Shown here: one piece after another, positions 45,371-53,119 of the stretch
Numbering within the stretch: the first letter of the stretch is position 1
Layout of the letters: every line of letters begins with the position of its first letter
Assembly: GCF_003574295.1 (NCBI RefSeq)
Contig: NZ_BHGK01000001.1
Span: 2,852,001-2,916,000 of the forward strand
Reading direction: 5' to 3'
Length of the DNA stretch: 64,000 nucleotides
Source of the DNA: Mediterraneibacter butyricigenes
Lineage (GTDB): Bacteria > Bacillota > Clostridia > Lachnospirales > Lachnospiraceae
Made by a program: the position numbers and the translations under genes
The notes under the pieces: generated by a model
The model's database searches: none
What the model saw: the letters and a program-made list of their open reading frames with translations, nothing else
What the model was told of the DNA's origin: nothing

Positions 45371-47044
45371 ATGAAAAGAGTACAGGGATGCCCCAGACCT
45401 CTGGGGATGACACGCACAGGAAATCGAGTGAATTTTTCGGTAGCGGTACCGGAAAAAAGTTCCTGTGACCTGATTCTGTACTCTGAACAATATAAAAATC
45501 CAAAACGGTTTTCAATGCCCTATGATCCTCTCTGCGGAGAGGTGAGATGCCTGGGGATAGAAGAGGCACCAGAAGATCTGGGATATCTTTATGAAAAAGA
45601 TGGAGTATCCTATCCGGACCCACATGCAAAACGGCTCGTGTTTTCTGATACGGAGGAGATTCTCCGGTGTGGTCTGCCTCAGACTTTTGCCTGGGAAGAG
45701 GATCGTCCTCTTTCTATCCCGGAACATCAGGTGATTGCGTACAGTCTTCATGTCAGAGGCTTTACGAAGCATCCGTCTTCCAGAGTCAGACAGAAGGGAA
45801 CCTTTGCAGGGGTGAGGGAGAAGATTCCTTATCTCAAAGATCTGGGGATCAATCAGATCCACTGTATGCCGGTCTATGAATTTCAGAAGGTTCAGGGCAA
45901 AAAGGTGAATTACTGGGGATACGGACCGGGCTATTTCTTTGCGCCGAACCATTCCTATGCAGGCAATGAGGATGCAGCGGGCGAACTGAAACAAATGATC
46001 CTGGACTGTCACAGGTCGGGGATTGAAGTGATCCTTTCTTTCCCGTTTTCGGAGGGAATCCGGATCAGTGAAATGCTTCATTGTCTGGAGTATTATCGAA
46101 TAGAATATCATGTGGACGGATTTCTGATCAATCCGTATCTGCTGCCCTGGGAACAGGTCGCTTCTGATCCGTTGCTTCAGGGGGCAAAGTTATATCGAAA
46201 AGATGAGACGTTCCAGAATGTGATGCGCCGGTTCCTGAAAGGGGACGAAGGCATGATCGGTTCTGTGGAAGAGCAGTTGAGAAGGCATGCCGGTTCAGAG
46301 GGAGCCTTTAACTATATTACGGATCATACGGGATTTACGCTTCAGGATCTGGTGTCTTATGAAGAAAAACATAACGAGGCCAACGGGGAGAAGAATCAGG
46401 ACGGACCGGATTATAATTACAGTTGGAATTGCGGTGCCGAAGGACCGACCAGAAAAGAGACAGTGCTCGCACTTCGAAAGCAGCAGGTAAGAAATGCATT
46501 TGCGCTGTTGTTGCTGGCACAGGGGATTCCCTGTATTCTTGCGGGAGATGAATTCGGTAATTCCCAGAAAGGAAATAATAACGTCTATTGTCAGGACAAT
46601 GCGACCGCCTGGTTGAACTGGAATTCTCTGAACAAGGGATCGGAACTATACGAAGAAGTGAAGGCGTTGATCGCATTTCGAAAGAAATGGGAAATCCTGC
46701 ATCAGGATCGTCCGCTTCTGAGAGTAGATGTAGAGCGGACAGGACTTCCGGATCTGTCATATCACGGGACCAGTGCCTGGATGGAACCAAACGATGTGGC
46801 AAGCAGGTTGCTCGGAGTCCTGTACAGCAGGAAGAATGAAAACGGGGAACAGGAAGCCTGTTATGTGGCATATAACATGCACTGGCTGGATCATATCATT
46901 GCGCTGCCGGTTCTTCCCGGAAAGAAAACCTGGTATCTGGCGGTGGATGGAGAAAAAGGCGTACTGAAAAGAATGAAAGTCCTGAAAAATCAACGGGAAC
47001 TGGTGATAAAAGCAAGAACAATTCAGGTGCTTGTGAGCAGATAA
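45371..47044 (+). CDS. GH13 glycogen-debranching-enzyme homologue with lost catalytic residues
   Basis: 557 residues. The order of an isoamylase/GlgX-type protein is clear: an N-terminal CBM48-like part, YSLHVRGFTKHPSS, LKDLGINQIHCMPVYEF, NYWGYGPGYFFAPNHSYA, then LQDLVSYEEKHNEANGEKNQ with SWNCGAEGPTRK and CILAGDEFGNSQKGNNN. But the nucleophile position in VDGFLIN reads Asn254 instead of Asp (and the Arg is Leu). The EPWD segment with the acid/base Glu is missing between KLYRKDE and RRFLKGDEG. The third Asp in TDHTGFTL is Thr320. So it is probably not a hydrolase and may only bind glucan or act as a scaffold. AAGGAG precedes the ATG. Confidence 0.85.
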   Translation: MKRVQGCPRPLGMTRTGNRVNFSVAVPEKSSCDLILYSEQYKNPKRFSMPYDPLCGEVRCLGIEEAPEDLGYLYEKDGVSYPDPHAKRLVFSDTEEILRCGLPQTFAWEEDRPLSIPEHQVIAYSLHVRGFTKHPSSRVRQKGTFAGVREKIPYLKDLGINQIHCMPVYEFQKVQGKKVNYWGYGPGYFFAPNHSYAGNEDAAGELKQMILDCHRSGIEVILSFPFSEGIRISEMLHCLEYYRIEYHVDGFLINPYLLPWEQVASDPLLQGAKLYRKDETFQNVMRRFLKGDEGMIGSVEEQLRRHAGSEGAFNYITDHTGFTLQDLVSYEEKHNEANGEKNQDGPDYNYSWNCGAEGPTRKETVLALRKQQVRNAFALLLLAQGIPCILAGDEFGNSQKGNNNVYCQDNATAWLNWNSLNKGSELYEEVKALIAFRKKWEILHQDRPLLRVDVERTGLPDLSYHGTSAWMEPNDVASRLLGVLYSRKNENGEQEACYVAYNMHWLDHIIALPVLPGKKTWYLAVDGEKGVLKRMKVLKNQRELVIKARTIQVLVSR

Positions 47045-47055
47045 TGGAGGAATCA

Positions 47056-47622
47056 ATGAAAGGAAAGGCGTTCAGACATTTTTGCACGATTACACATCAT
47101 AAATTACTGGTCATGAAATACTGTTTCAGAGTCGGACTCTATAAACAGGGGTTGCTTCATGATCTTTCCAAATACAGTCCCACAGAGTTCAAAGTGGGAT
47201 GTAAATATTATCAGGGTACCAGAAGTCCAAATAATGCAGAGAGGGAAGAGACAGGAGTCTCCCTTGCATGGCTTCATCACAAAGGCAGAAACAAGCATCA
47301 TTATGAATACTGGATCGATTATGGTCTGGGCTTGCAAAAGGGTGAGATGACCGGAATGAAGATGCCCATCCGATATGTGGTCGAGATGTTTTTAGACCGG
47401 ATCGCTGCCTGCAGAAATTATATGGGCAGAAGTTATACGGACCATGCGCCTCTTGATTATTTTTCAAAAGGAAAGGGGCATTACATGATGCATCCGGAGA
47501 CAGAAGAGTTTCTGGAGTATCTGTTGAAGATGTTGGCGGAAAAGGGAGAGAGAAAGACGTTACGTTTTGTAAAAGAAGAAGTGCTCCCGCAGGGAGAGGA
47601 CTTTAAATTGCATCAGTCCTGA
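47056..47622 (+). CDS. DUF5662 family protein
   Basis: 188 residues, soluble. His/Asp-rich motifs LLHDLSKYSPTEF, WLHHKGRNKHHYEYW and VEMFLDRIAACRNYMG look like a metal-binding HD-type helical core, which is what I associate with DUF5662. Function unknown. ATG 47056 has GGAGG 5 nt upstream; an ATG at 47044 is rejected. It follows the GH13-like gene by 11 nt, so it is in the same operon. Confidence 0.8.
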   Translation: MKGKAFRHFCTITHHKLLVMKYCFRVGLYKQGLLHDLSKYSPTEFKVGCKYYQGTRSPNNAEREETGVSLAWLHHKGRNKHHYEYWIDYGLGLQKGEMTGMKMPIRYVVEMFLDRIAACRNYMGRSYTDHAPLDYFSKGKGHYMMHPETEEFLEYLLKMLAEKGERKTLRFVKEEVLPQGEDFKLHQS

Positions 47623-47654
47623 TTAAAGTCAGTGAATAAAATCAATAAATCCAG

Positions 47655-47696
47655 AAAAAGGTTGCAACGGCGATGGCTCAAGTTGCAACCTTTTTT
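47655..47696 (+). terminator. Terminator after the DUF5662 gene
   Basis: GGTTGCAA (47660-47667) pairs with TTGCAACC (47683-47690), flanked by A and T runs. Its left arm AAAAGGTTGCAACGG is identical to part of the dispersed repeat, so it may be derived from a repeat copy. Confidence 0.8.
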
Positions 47697-47746
47697 GAAA
47701 GATGAGAACAATGAATTATCTTGCTGAATTCCTGTAAATTAATAAT

Positions 47747-47882
47747 CCCCACAAAAGGATTGCAGAAGGGAACATCCGGAGCCCCGGCACTTCCTGAGAG
47801 CAAGCATTGCGCTGCTCGAAGGTTAGTGCTCCGTTGGGCGAGGACTAAGTGCGAACGGTTCCCGTTGCAAACTTTTGTGGGG
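47747..47882 (-). repeat. Dispersed ~135-bp repeat, full copy A
   Basis: 136 bp with perfect 11-bp inverted ends (CCCCACAAAAG/CTTTTGTGGGG) that extend imperfectly to about 24 bp (GGGAAC/GTTCCC inside). Its reverse complement aligns along its length with copy B at 52884-53017: shared CAAAAG, TTGCAACGGGAACCG, TTCGAGC, GCTCTCAG, GGATGTTCCCTT. Between convergent DUF5662 and luxS genes. It has no open frame of its own that I trust. Confidence 0.8.
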
Positions 47883-47897
47883 AATATAATAAAAATC

Positions 47898-48377
47898 CTA
47901 AGCAGGATAATTCAACTGAGAATCCTTCGGGTCGTCCAGGACTTCCCGGAGGTATTTTTTTGCATAAAATCTTGCCATCGGAAGGTTCATGTCCAGGTAG
48001 TTGCCGCAGTCTTTTGCGGAAGCTCCTGGAACTTCTCCCTCGAAGGTTGAAATGAACTGAAACATTTCTTTTATCAATGGGAGAATATCAGCAGATTCGT
48101 AATCTCCGCTAAGCAGAAGATAAAATCCGGTTCGGCATCCCATGGGTCCAAAGTAGAGGACACGGTTTTTGAACTCCGGGTGGTTCCGCAGGAAGGTTGC
48201 TCCTAGATGTTCGATGGTATGCACTTCGGCGGTGTTCATCACCGGTTCTTCATTTGGTCGTGTAATTCGCAGATCAAAGGTGGTAACAGTTTGTGTATCG
48301 GCCAGATCTTTTCTGGAAACATAGACGCCGGGAACCAGACGCAAATGGTCAATGGTAAAACTTGTGATCTTTTCCAT
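47898..48377 (-). CDS. luxS: S-ribosylhomocysteine lyase LuxS
   Basis: Cleaves S-ribosylhomocysteine to homocysteine and DPD, the autoinducer-2 precursor. 159 residues. HTIEHLGATFLRNH holds two iron-binding histidines and the catalytic Glu; GPMGCRTGFY holds the catalytic region; AKDCGNYLDMNLPMA is conserved. GAGGAGG is 9 nt before ATG 48377. Its start nearly touches the end of the ABC-F gene, so they are co-transcribed. Confidence 0.97.
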   Translation of the reverse strand: MEKITSFTIDHLRLVPGVYVSRKDLADTQTVTTFDLRITRPNEEPVMNTAEVHTIEHLGATFLRNHPEFKNRVLYFGPMGCRTGFYLLLSGDYESADILPLIKEMFQFISTFEGEVPGASAKDCGNYLDMNLPMARFYAKKYLREVLDDPKDSQLNYPA

Positions 48378-48378
48378 A

Positions 48379-50013
48379 TTAATCTTCCTCCTCAGTCTGA
48401 ACGGAATATGTCTGACGTTTTCTTGCCATCTCGTCGCTTGCAAGATATTCATCGTAGGTTGTGATCTTGTCGATCAGCTTACCGCCCGGTACGATTTCCA
48501 TAATACGGTTGGCAGTAGTCTCAACGATCTGATGATCCCGGGAAGTGAAAAGCAGAACGCCCGGGAATTTGATCATTCCGTTGTTCAAAGCGGTAATGGA
48601 TTCCATATCCAGGTGGTTGGTCGGCTCGTCCAGAAGCAGGACGTTGGCTCCGGAGATCATCATCTTGGAGAGAAGGCAGCGCACCTTTTCACCACCGGAC
48701 AAGACTTTCAGACGTTTGACACCATCTTCTCCGGAGAAAAGCATACGGCCTAAAAATCCGCGGACATAGGTGACATCTTTGTTTTCGGAATACTGAGTCA
48801 GCCATTCTGTGATGGTGTAGTCATTGTCAAATTCTCCGCCGAAATCCTTTGGGAAATATGCCTGTGAAGTCGTAACACCCCATTTATAGGTTCCCTCATC
48901 CGGTTCCATTTCTCCAATCAGGATTTTAAACAGAACAGTCTTAGCAAGCTCGTTACCGCCTACAAAGGCAACCTTGTCTTCACGGTTTAAGGTAAAAGTC
49001 AGATTGTCCAGAATTTTCTCACCGTCTATGGTCTTGGAAAGGCCTTCCACGCTTAAGACTTCATTTCCGATCTCGCGGTTTGGACGGAAATCGATATAAG
49101 GATATTTACGGCTGGAAGGTTTGATCTCATCCAACTGGATCTTTTCCAGGGCACGTTTTCTGGAGGTTGCCTGTTTGGACTTGGAAGCGTTGGCACTGAA
49201 CCGGGAAATGAATTCCTGCAATTCTTTGATCTTTTCTTCCTTTTTCTTATTAGCTTCTTTCATCTGACGGATCAGAAGCTGGCTGGATTCATACCAGAAA
49301 TCATAATTTCCGGCGTAAAGCTGAATTTTTCCGTAATCGATATCCGCAATTTGTGTACAGACCTTATTTAAGAAATAACGGTCATGGGATACCACGATGA
49401 CGGTATTGTCGAAGTTGATCAGGAATTCTTCCAGCCAGGCAATGGCATCCAGATCCAGGTGATTGGTCGGCTCATCCAGAAGCAGAATATCCGGATTACC
49501 GAACAGTGCCTGTGCAAGCAGGACTTTGACTTTTTCTGCACCGGTCAGACTCTTCATCAGATGGTCGTGAAGTTCTGTCTCGATTCCGAGACCGTTCAAA
49601 AGAGTGGCTGCATCTGATTCAGCTTCCCAGCCGTTTAAGGTCGCAAATTCCGCTTCCAGCTCGCTGGCGCGGATTCCATCTTCATCTGTAAAATCCTCTT
49701 TGGCGTAAATGGCCTCTTTTTCTTTGGAAATTTCGTACAGACGGGCATTTCCCATGATGACGGTATCCAGAACCGGATATTCATCATATTTAAAATGATC
49801 CTGTTGCAGGAAAGAAAGTCGCTCTCCCGGAGTGATGACAACTTCTCCCTGTGTGGGTTCGAGCTGTCCGGAAAGAATCTTTAAGAAGGTAGATTTTCCG
49901 GCTCCGTTGGCACCGATCATTCCGTAACAGTTCCCTTCTGTAAATTTAATATTAACATCTTCGAATAATGCGCGTTTTCCAACGCGAAGTGTGACATTAT
50001 TAGCACTGATCAT
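48379..50013 (-). CDS. ABC-F family ATPase (YkpA/YbiT-like)
   Basis: 544-residue soluble tandem ATPase, no membrane segments. First half: GANGAGKST, LTGAEKVKVLLAQAL, ILLLDEPTNHLD. Second half: VGGNELAKTVLFKIL in place of a canonical Walker A, then LSGGEKVRCLLSKMM and VLLLDEPTNHLDMESI. The linker helices between (about 245-300, KKKEEKIKELQEFI) are the ABC-F signature that enters the ribosome. Members act on stalled ribosomes or confer antibiotic protection; this one resembles the housekeeping subgroup. It lies 1 nt before luxS. Confidence 0.93.
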   Translation of the reverse strand: MISANNVTLRVGKRALFEDVNIKFTEGNCYGMIGANGAGKSTFLKILSGQLEPTQGEVVITPGERLSFLQQDHFKYDEYPVLDTVIMGNARLYEISKEKEAIYAKEDFTDEDGIRASELEAEFATLNGWEAESDAATLLNGLGIETELHDHLMKSLTGAEKVKVLLAQALFGNPDILLLDEPTNHLDLDAIAWLEEFLINFDNTVIVVSHDRYFLNKVCTQIADIDYGKIQLYAGNYDFWYESSQLLIRQMKEANKKKEEKIKELQEFISRFSANASKSKQATSRKRALEKIQLDEIKPSSRKYPYIDFRPNREIGNEVLSVEGLSKTIDGEKILDNLTFTLNREDKVAFVGGNELAKTVLFKILIGEMEPDEGTYKWGVTTSQAYFPKDFGGEFDNDYTITEWLTQYSENKDVTYVRGFLGRMLFSGEDGVKRLKVLSGGEKVRCLLSKMMISGANVLLLDEPTNHLDMESITALNNGMIKFPGVLLFTSRDHQIVETTANRIMEIVPGGKLIDKITTYDEYLASDEMARKRQTYSVQTEEED

Positions 50014-50057
50014 ATAGAATACCTCGTAATTTCTAATGTTTCTGTTTCCAATGCAAT

Positions 50058-50086
50058 AGTATACAGAAGGAAAAAGTATTTGTAAA
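50058..50086 (-). promoter_or_regulatory. Sigma-A promoter of ABC-F/luxS
   Basis: Minus strand: TTTACA, 17-nt spacer, TATACT, about 45 nt before the ABC-F start. Divergent from the patatin gene. Confidence 0.72.
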
Positions 50087-50166
50087 GGAAACCTTTTCTG
50101 ATCAGGAAAAACGTTATATAATAAAAGCCAGACATGTAAACCGAAACCAAAAGTGAGGGACAGTAT

Positions 50167-51024
50167 ATGGAAAAAGCAACATTAGTATTAGAAGGCGGAG
50201 CAACCAGAGGTGTTTTTACATCCGGAGTGCTGGATTACATGATGGAAAAGGAATTTTATGTAAGTGATGTGATCGGTGTGTCAGCCGGATCCTGCAATGC
50301 AGTGGATTATGTGTCCAGACAGATTGGAAGAACCAGAGACTGCATGATCCATAAGGAAAAGAAATACAGTTTTTATAATGGGATTCGGAAGACCATCAAA
50401 GAGAGAAGCCTGATGGATATGAATATGATCTTCGATACGTATCCGAGGGAGATTTTTCCCTTTGACTTTGACACATATTTTAAATCAGAGATCAACTGTG
50501 AGATTGTGACTACGAATTGTCTGACGGGACAGGCAGAATACATGACAGAAAAAGAAGACGGCGACAGACTGATGAAAATCTGCCGTGCGTCCTCCAGTAT
50601 GCCGTTGGTTTCCCCCATCGTAAATGTGGATGAGATCCCTTATCTGGATGGTGGAATTGCCGATTCTATCCCAATCCGAAGAGCATTGGAAAAAGAGAAT
50701 GAAAAAATCATCGTAATCCTGACGAGAAATGCAGGATACCGGAAGAAGATCCCGTCCAAAGCTCTGGGAAATCTGTACCGCAGAGCCTATAAATCTTATC
50801 CGCAACTGGTTCGGGCGATCCTCAGAAGGAACCAGATCTACAACCGAACCTTAAATGAGATCCATGCGCTGGAAGAAAAAGGCAGGATCTATGTTCTTCG
50901 CCCGGAGGAAGAAGCAATCGGTCGTATGGAAAAGAAATACGAGGTACTGGAAGGCTTCTATGAGCATGGATATCATCTGATGGAACGGGACTTCGACAAG
51001 ATGACGGAATATCTGGGAAAATAG
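50167..51024 (+). CDS. Patatin-like phospholipase
   Basis: 285-residue acyl hydrolase of the bacterial patatin/RssA-YjjU type. GGATRGVFTSGVLDYM is the oxyanion loop, GVSAGSCNA holds the catalytic Ser, and DGGIADSIP the catalytic Asp. No signal peptide, so cytoplasmic or membrane-peripheral. GAGGGA precedes the ATG. Convergent with the TruA-like gene. Confidence 0.92.
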   Translation: MEKATLVLEGGATRGVFTSGVLDYMMEKEFYVSDVIGVSAGSCNAVDYVSRQIGRTRDCMIHKEKKYSFYNGIRKTIKERSLMDMNMIFDTYPREIFPFDFDTYFKSEINCEIVTTNCLTGQAEYMTEKEDGDRLMKICRASSSMPLVSPIVNVDEIPYLDGGIADSIPIRRALEKENEKIIVILTRNAGYRKKIPSKALGNLYRRAYKSYPQLVRAILRRNQIYNRTLNEIHALEEKGRIYVLRPEEEAIGRMEKKYEVLEGFYEHGYHLMERDFDKMTEYLGK

Positions 51025-51035
51025 AGAAATCCGTA

Positions 51036-51770
51036 TCAGTATGTGATTTCTTTCAGGATCAGGCCCTGCGGAGAACAAGGAACACTGGAACGCTGCTCCC
51101 CTGCAAAAATCGCAGGAATACATTCGGGATCCCGTTTGCCGGTACCGATATCGATCAGGGTACCGATCATAGAACGTGCCATATTGTGAAGAAAATCTGT
51201 GGCACAAATGGAAATGTATAAAAATCCGCCGGATTCGGTTACGTCGATGGAAAAGACGGTCCGAACGGTGGATTTTTTGGTCTTTCCATTGGAAAAGCAG
51301 GCATAGTCATGGCGTCCGCAGAGAAGAGGGGCTGCCAGACGGATCCGGTCTGCATCGATGGGGAGAAAAGAGTGCCAGGAATATTTGCGCTGGAAAACGC
51401 TGGGAACATCGCCGGGCACCAGCTGATAGAGATAAGTACGGCTCTTTGCAGACAGACTGGCGTGGAAACGTTCCGGAACTTCGCAGGCGTCTACCACAGC
51501 GATATCCATGGGCAGATATTTATTCAGATAGTGTTTGAAAGAATCGGCAGAAAAATTGCCGTTGGTTTTAAAGTTGATGGTCTGACAAAAGGCGTGTACT
51601 CCTGTTTCGGTGCGGAGTCCGCTGTAAACGGTCAGTTCTTCCATCGTCATTTTCTTTAATACGGATGTGATTCGTCCGAGAATGGTATTGGGGGAATCAT
51701 CCTTTCCCGGCTGCTGCCATCCCTGATATCTTGTTCCGTCGTATTCTATGATTAATTTTATATTTCGCAT
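51036..51770 (-). CDS. truA: TruA-like tRNA pseudouridine synthase with altered catalytic motif
   Basis: 244 residues with the TruA layout: IIEYDGTRYQGWQ, RFHASLSAKSRTYLYQ, YACFSNGKTKK and FLHNMARSMIGTLIDIGTGK. In TruA the catalytic Asp lies in GRTDxGVHA. Here the codons read GLRTETGVHA: an extra Leu after Gly and Glu55 in place of Asp. The codon GAA is unambiguous. It may therefore be a paralogue with weak or other activity, with a standard TruA elsewhere in the genome. A purine-rich weak ribosome site precedes ATG 51770. Confidence 0.82.
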   Translation of the reverse strand: MRNIKLIIEYDGTRYQGWQQPGKDDSPNTILGRITSVLKKMTMEELTVYSGLRTETGVHAFCQTINFKTNGNFSADSFKHYLNKYLPMDIAVVDACEVPERFHASLSAKSRTYLYQLVPGDVPSVFQRKYSWHSFLPIDADRIRLAAPLLCGRHDYACFSNGKTKKSTVRTVFSIDVTESGGFLYISICATDFLHNMARSMIGTLIDIGTGKRDPECIPAIFAGEQRSSVPCSPQGLILKEITY

Positions 51771-51864
51771 CTTTTTAAACCCTCATTTTCCGTTGTGTAT
51801 GATTAAAAAAATTATAACGCAGTCCACCGGCGGTGTAAAGGAAAGGGATTTTATTTTTCCGTTT

Positions 51865-52149
51865 CTATTTTTTCTTTCGCAGCAAAAGTGTGCTTACGGC
51901 GGAGATGGTCTGATCAATCGAGGCAATCTCTTCCGGGGATTTTCCTTCCTTAAATAAATCCATGATCAGAGTAAATTCCTTCTGAGAAAAACGAATGCCC
52001 TGCTTATTGGCATTCACGATCAGTCCCATCAGTGCCGGAGCCAGATTTTTGCCTGTCTTCCCCCTGGTTTTCTGATAAGCCTGAAGCAGAAGTTCCTGTT
52101 TGATCGGGGAAAGGTTTGAAAATTCCGGATGTTTCATCCAATCTTCCAT
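51865..52149 (-). CDS. Small conserved-looking protein of unknown function
   Basis: 94 residues, soluble, helical, basic tail (LLLRKKK). MEDWMKHPEFSNLSPIKQEL and GLIVNANKQGIRFSQKEFTL are readable stretches; I do not recognise the family. AAGGAGG 6 nt before ATG 52149 is a very strong start. Its first 146 nt overlap the end of the upstream gene in another frame. Confidence 0.65.
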   Translation of the reverse strand: MEDWMKHPEFSNLSPIKQELLLQAYQKTRGKTGKNLAPALMGLIVNANKQGIRFSQKEFTLIMDLFKEGKSPEEIASIDQTISAVSTLLLRKKK

Positions 52150-52570
52150 CGTTGACCTCCTTGGAAAGGTTTTCCGTATTATCATATGCATCTGGCATGG
52201 AAGAAGAGAACAAATCCTTAAAAAAGTCAGGGGGATTGCCGGAACCGGAAGTTCCGTCAGCCTGAGACATCTGCATCATTTGCATCATGCTTTGCAACAG
52301 ATCCATTTCCTCCTTCAGATCAGGGTTCAGGGAGGAGAGAATGGAATCCAGAGAAACATCTTTATCCTGAAAGAGGGGATCTGTCCGGGGATGGGAATGA
52401 AAATAATCGATGGTCAGTTTTAATTCCAGAAATTTGATCAGAATGGCCATCACAGGACGCATGGAAACGGGAAAAACCGACAGGCAGCATTTGAAGAACC
52501 GGAGACTTTCCGGAATGATTTTTTCATCGAAAGCTGAAAAGGGTTTGCACTGATCCTGATCGCGTTCCAT
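52004..52570 (-). CDS. Protein of unknown function, overlapping the next gene
   Basis: 188 residues, cytoplasmic. The N-terminal half (MRPVMAILIKFLELKLTIDY) is helical, the middle Met-rich (DLLQSMMQMMQMSQADG), and the last 49 residues are low-complexity Ser/Gly/Asp/Thr. That tail is exactly the part read from the overlapping gene's DNA in another frame, so the true stop may once have been earlier. GAGGGAC precedes ATG 52570. Not recognised. Confidence 0.55.
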   Translation of the reverse strand: MERDQDQCKPFSAFDEKIIPESLRFFKCCLSVFPVSMRPVMAILIKFLELKLTIDYFHSHPRTDPLFQDKDVSLDSILSSLNPDLKEEMDLLQSMMQMMQMSQADGTSGSGNPPDFFKDLFSSSMPDAYDNTENLSKEVNDGRLDETSGIFKPFPDQTGTSASGLSENQGEDRQKSGSGTDGTDRECQ

Positions 52571-52695
52571 ATGTCCCTCTGAAATCTGCAGTTTTTCTCT
52601 AAAGAATATGAGGAAACCGGAAGCATTATGACATATTATATAATATGATAAGTATCATAACGGAAAAATAAAAAGAAGGAGCAGAAGTCGGAAAA

Positions 52696-52854
52696 TTGAA
52701 ACGAAGACTGGTAATCGACGGAAACAGTGTGTATGAATTAGATGAAGACTGTATGTTGCAGAAAAAGGCGAAGAAACATTCGGACAGTCGAACTGAAGAG
52801 GGAAGAAGAGAAGAGAACAACAGGCAAAGGGAGCAGAAAGAACAAGAGTTATAG
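52696..52854 (+). CDS. Possible small charged protein (52 residues)
   Basis: TTG 52696 opens a frame MKRRLVIDGNSVYELDEDCM followed by a Lys/Arg/Glu/Gln-rich helical tail, stop TAG 52852-52854. AAGGAG lies 14 nt upstream, rather far. Codon content and the patterned tail look coding, and I have an impression of similar small proteins in Lachnospiraceae, but no family name. It is followed directly by a dispersed repeat. Confidence 0.45.
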   Translation: MKRRLVIDGNSVYELDEDCMLQKKAKKHSDSRTEEGRREENNRQREQKEQEL

Positions 52855-52883
52855 GACAAAAAGTGTTGATAAAAACTATCATT

Positions 52884-53017
52884 CTCCCGCAAAAGGTTGC
52901 AACGGGAACCGCTTGCGCTTGCCTTCGCCCCATAGAGATGCATTCGAGCGGCGTTCACGCTCGCTCTCAGAAAGTACTGGGGCTTCGGATGTTCCCTTAT
53001 GCATTCCTTTTGCAGAA
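52884..53017 (+). repeat. Dispersed ~135-bp repeat, full copy B
   Basis: About 134 bp beginning CTCCCGCAAAAGGTTGCAAC and ending in TTCCTTTTGCAG; the ends are imperfect inverted repeats of about 24 bp. It aligns along its length with the reverse complement of copy A, and its first 30 nt with the fragment at 16313. All frames through it are judged non-coding. Confidence 0.8.
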
Positions 53018-53049
53018 GAAGAATCTGCCGGAAGGTGAATCTGGAACAG

Positions 53050-53085
53050 AAATAAAACGGGGCGTGGAAGTGATCCATGCCCCGT
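53050..53085 (-). terminator. Terminator of the high-cysteine protein gene
   Basis: On the minus strand ACGGGGC and GG pair with CC and GCCCCGT, followed by TTTTATT (to 53050). It lies 35 nt after the small gene's stop. Confidence 0.78.
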
Positions 53086-53119
53086 AATCATGTCAGCTCG
53101 GTAAAAAGATCTGCCTGTT

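Noticed and set aside
47721-48055. Open frames through the repeat copy at 47.75 kb
   Set aside because: Their sequence matches the opposite-strand frames of the other repeat copy; several frames are open at once and none has a ribosome site. They are repeat translations, not genes.
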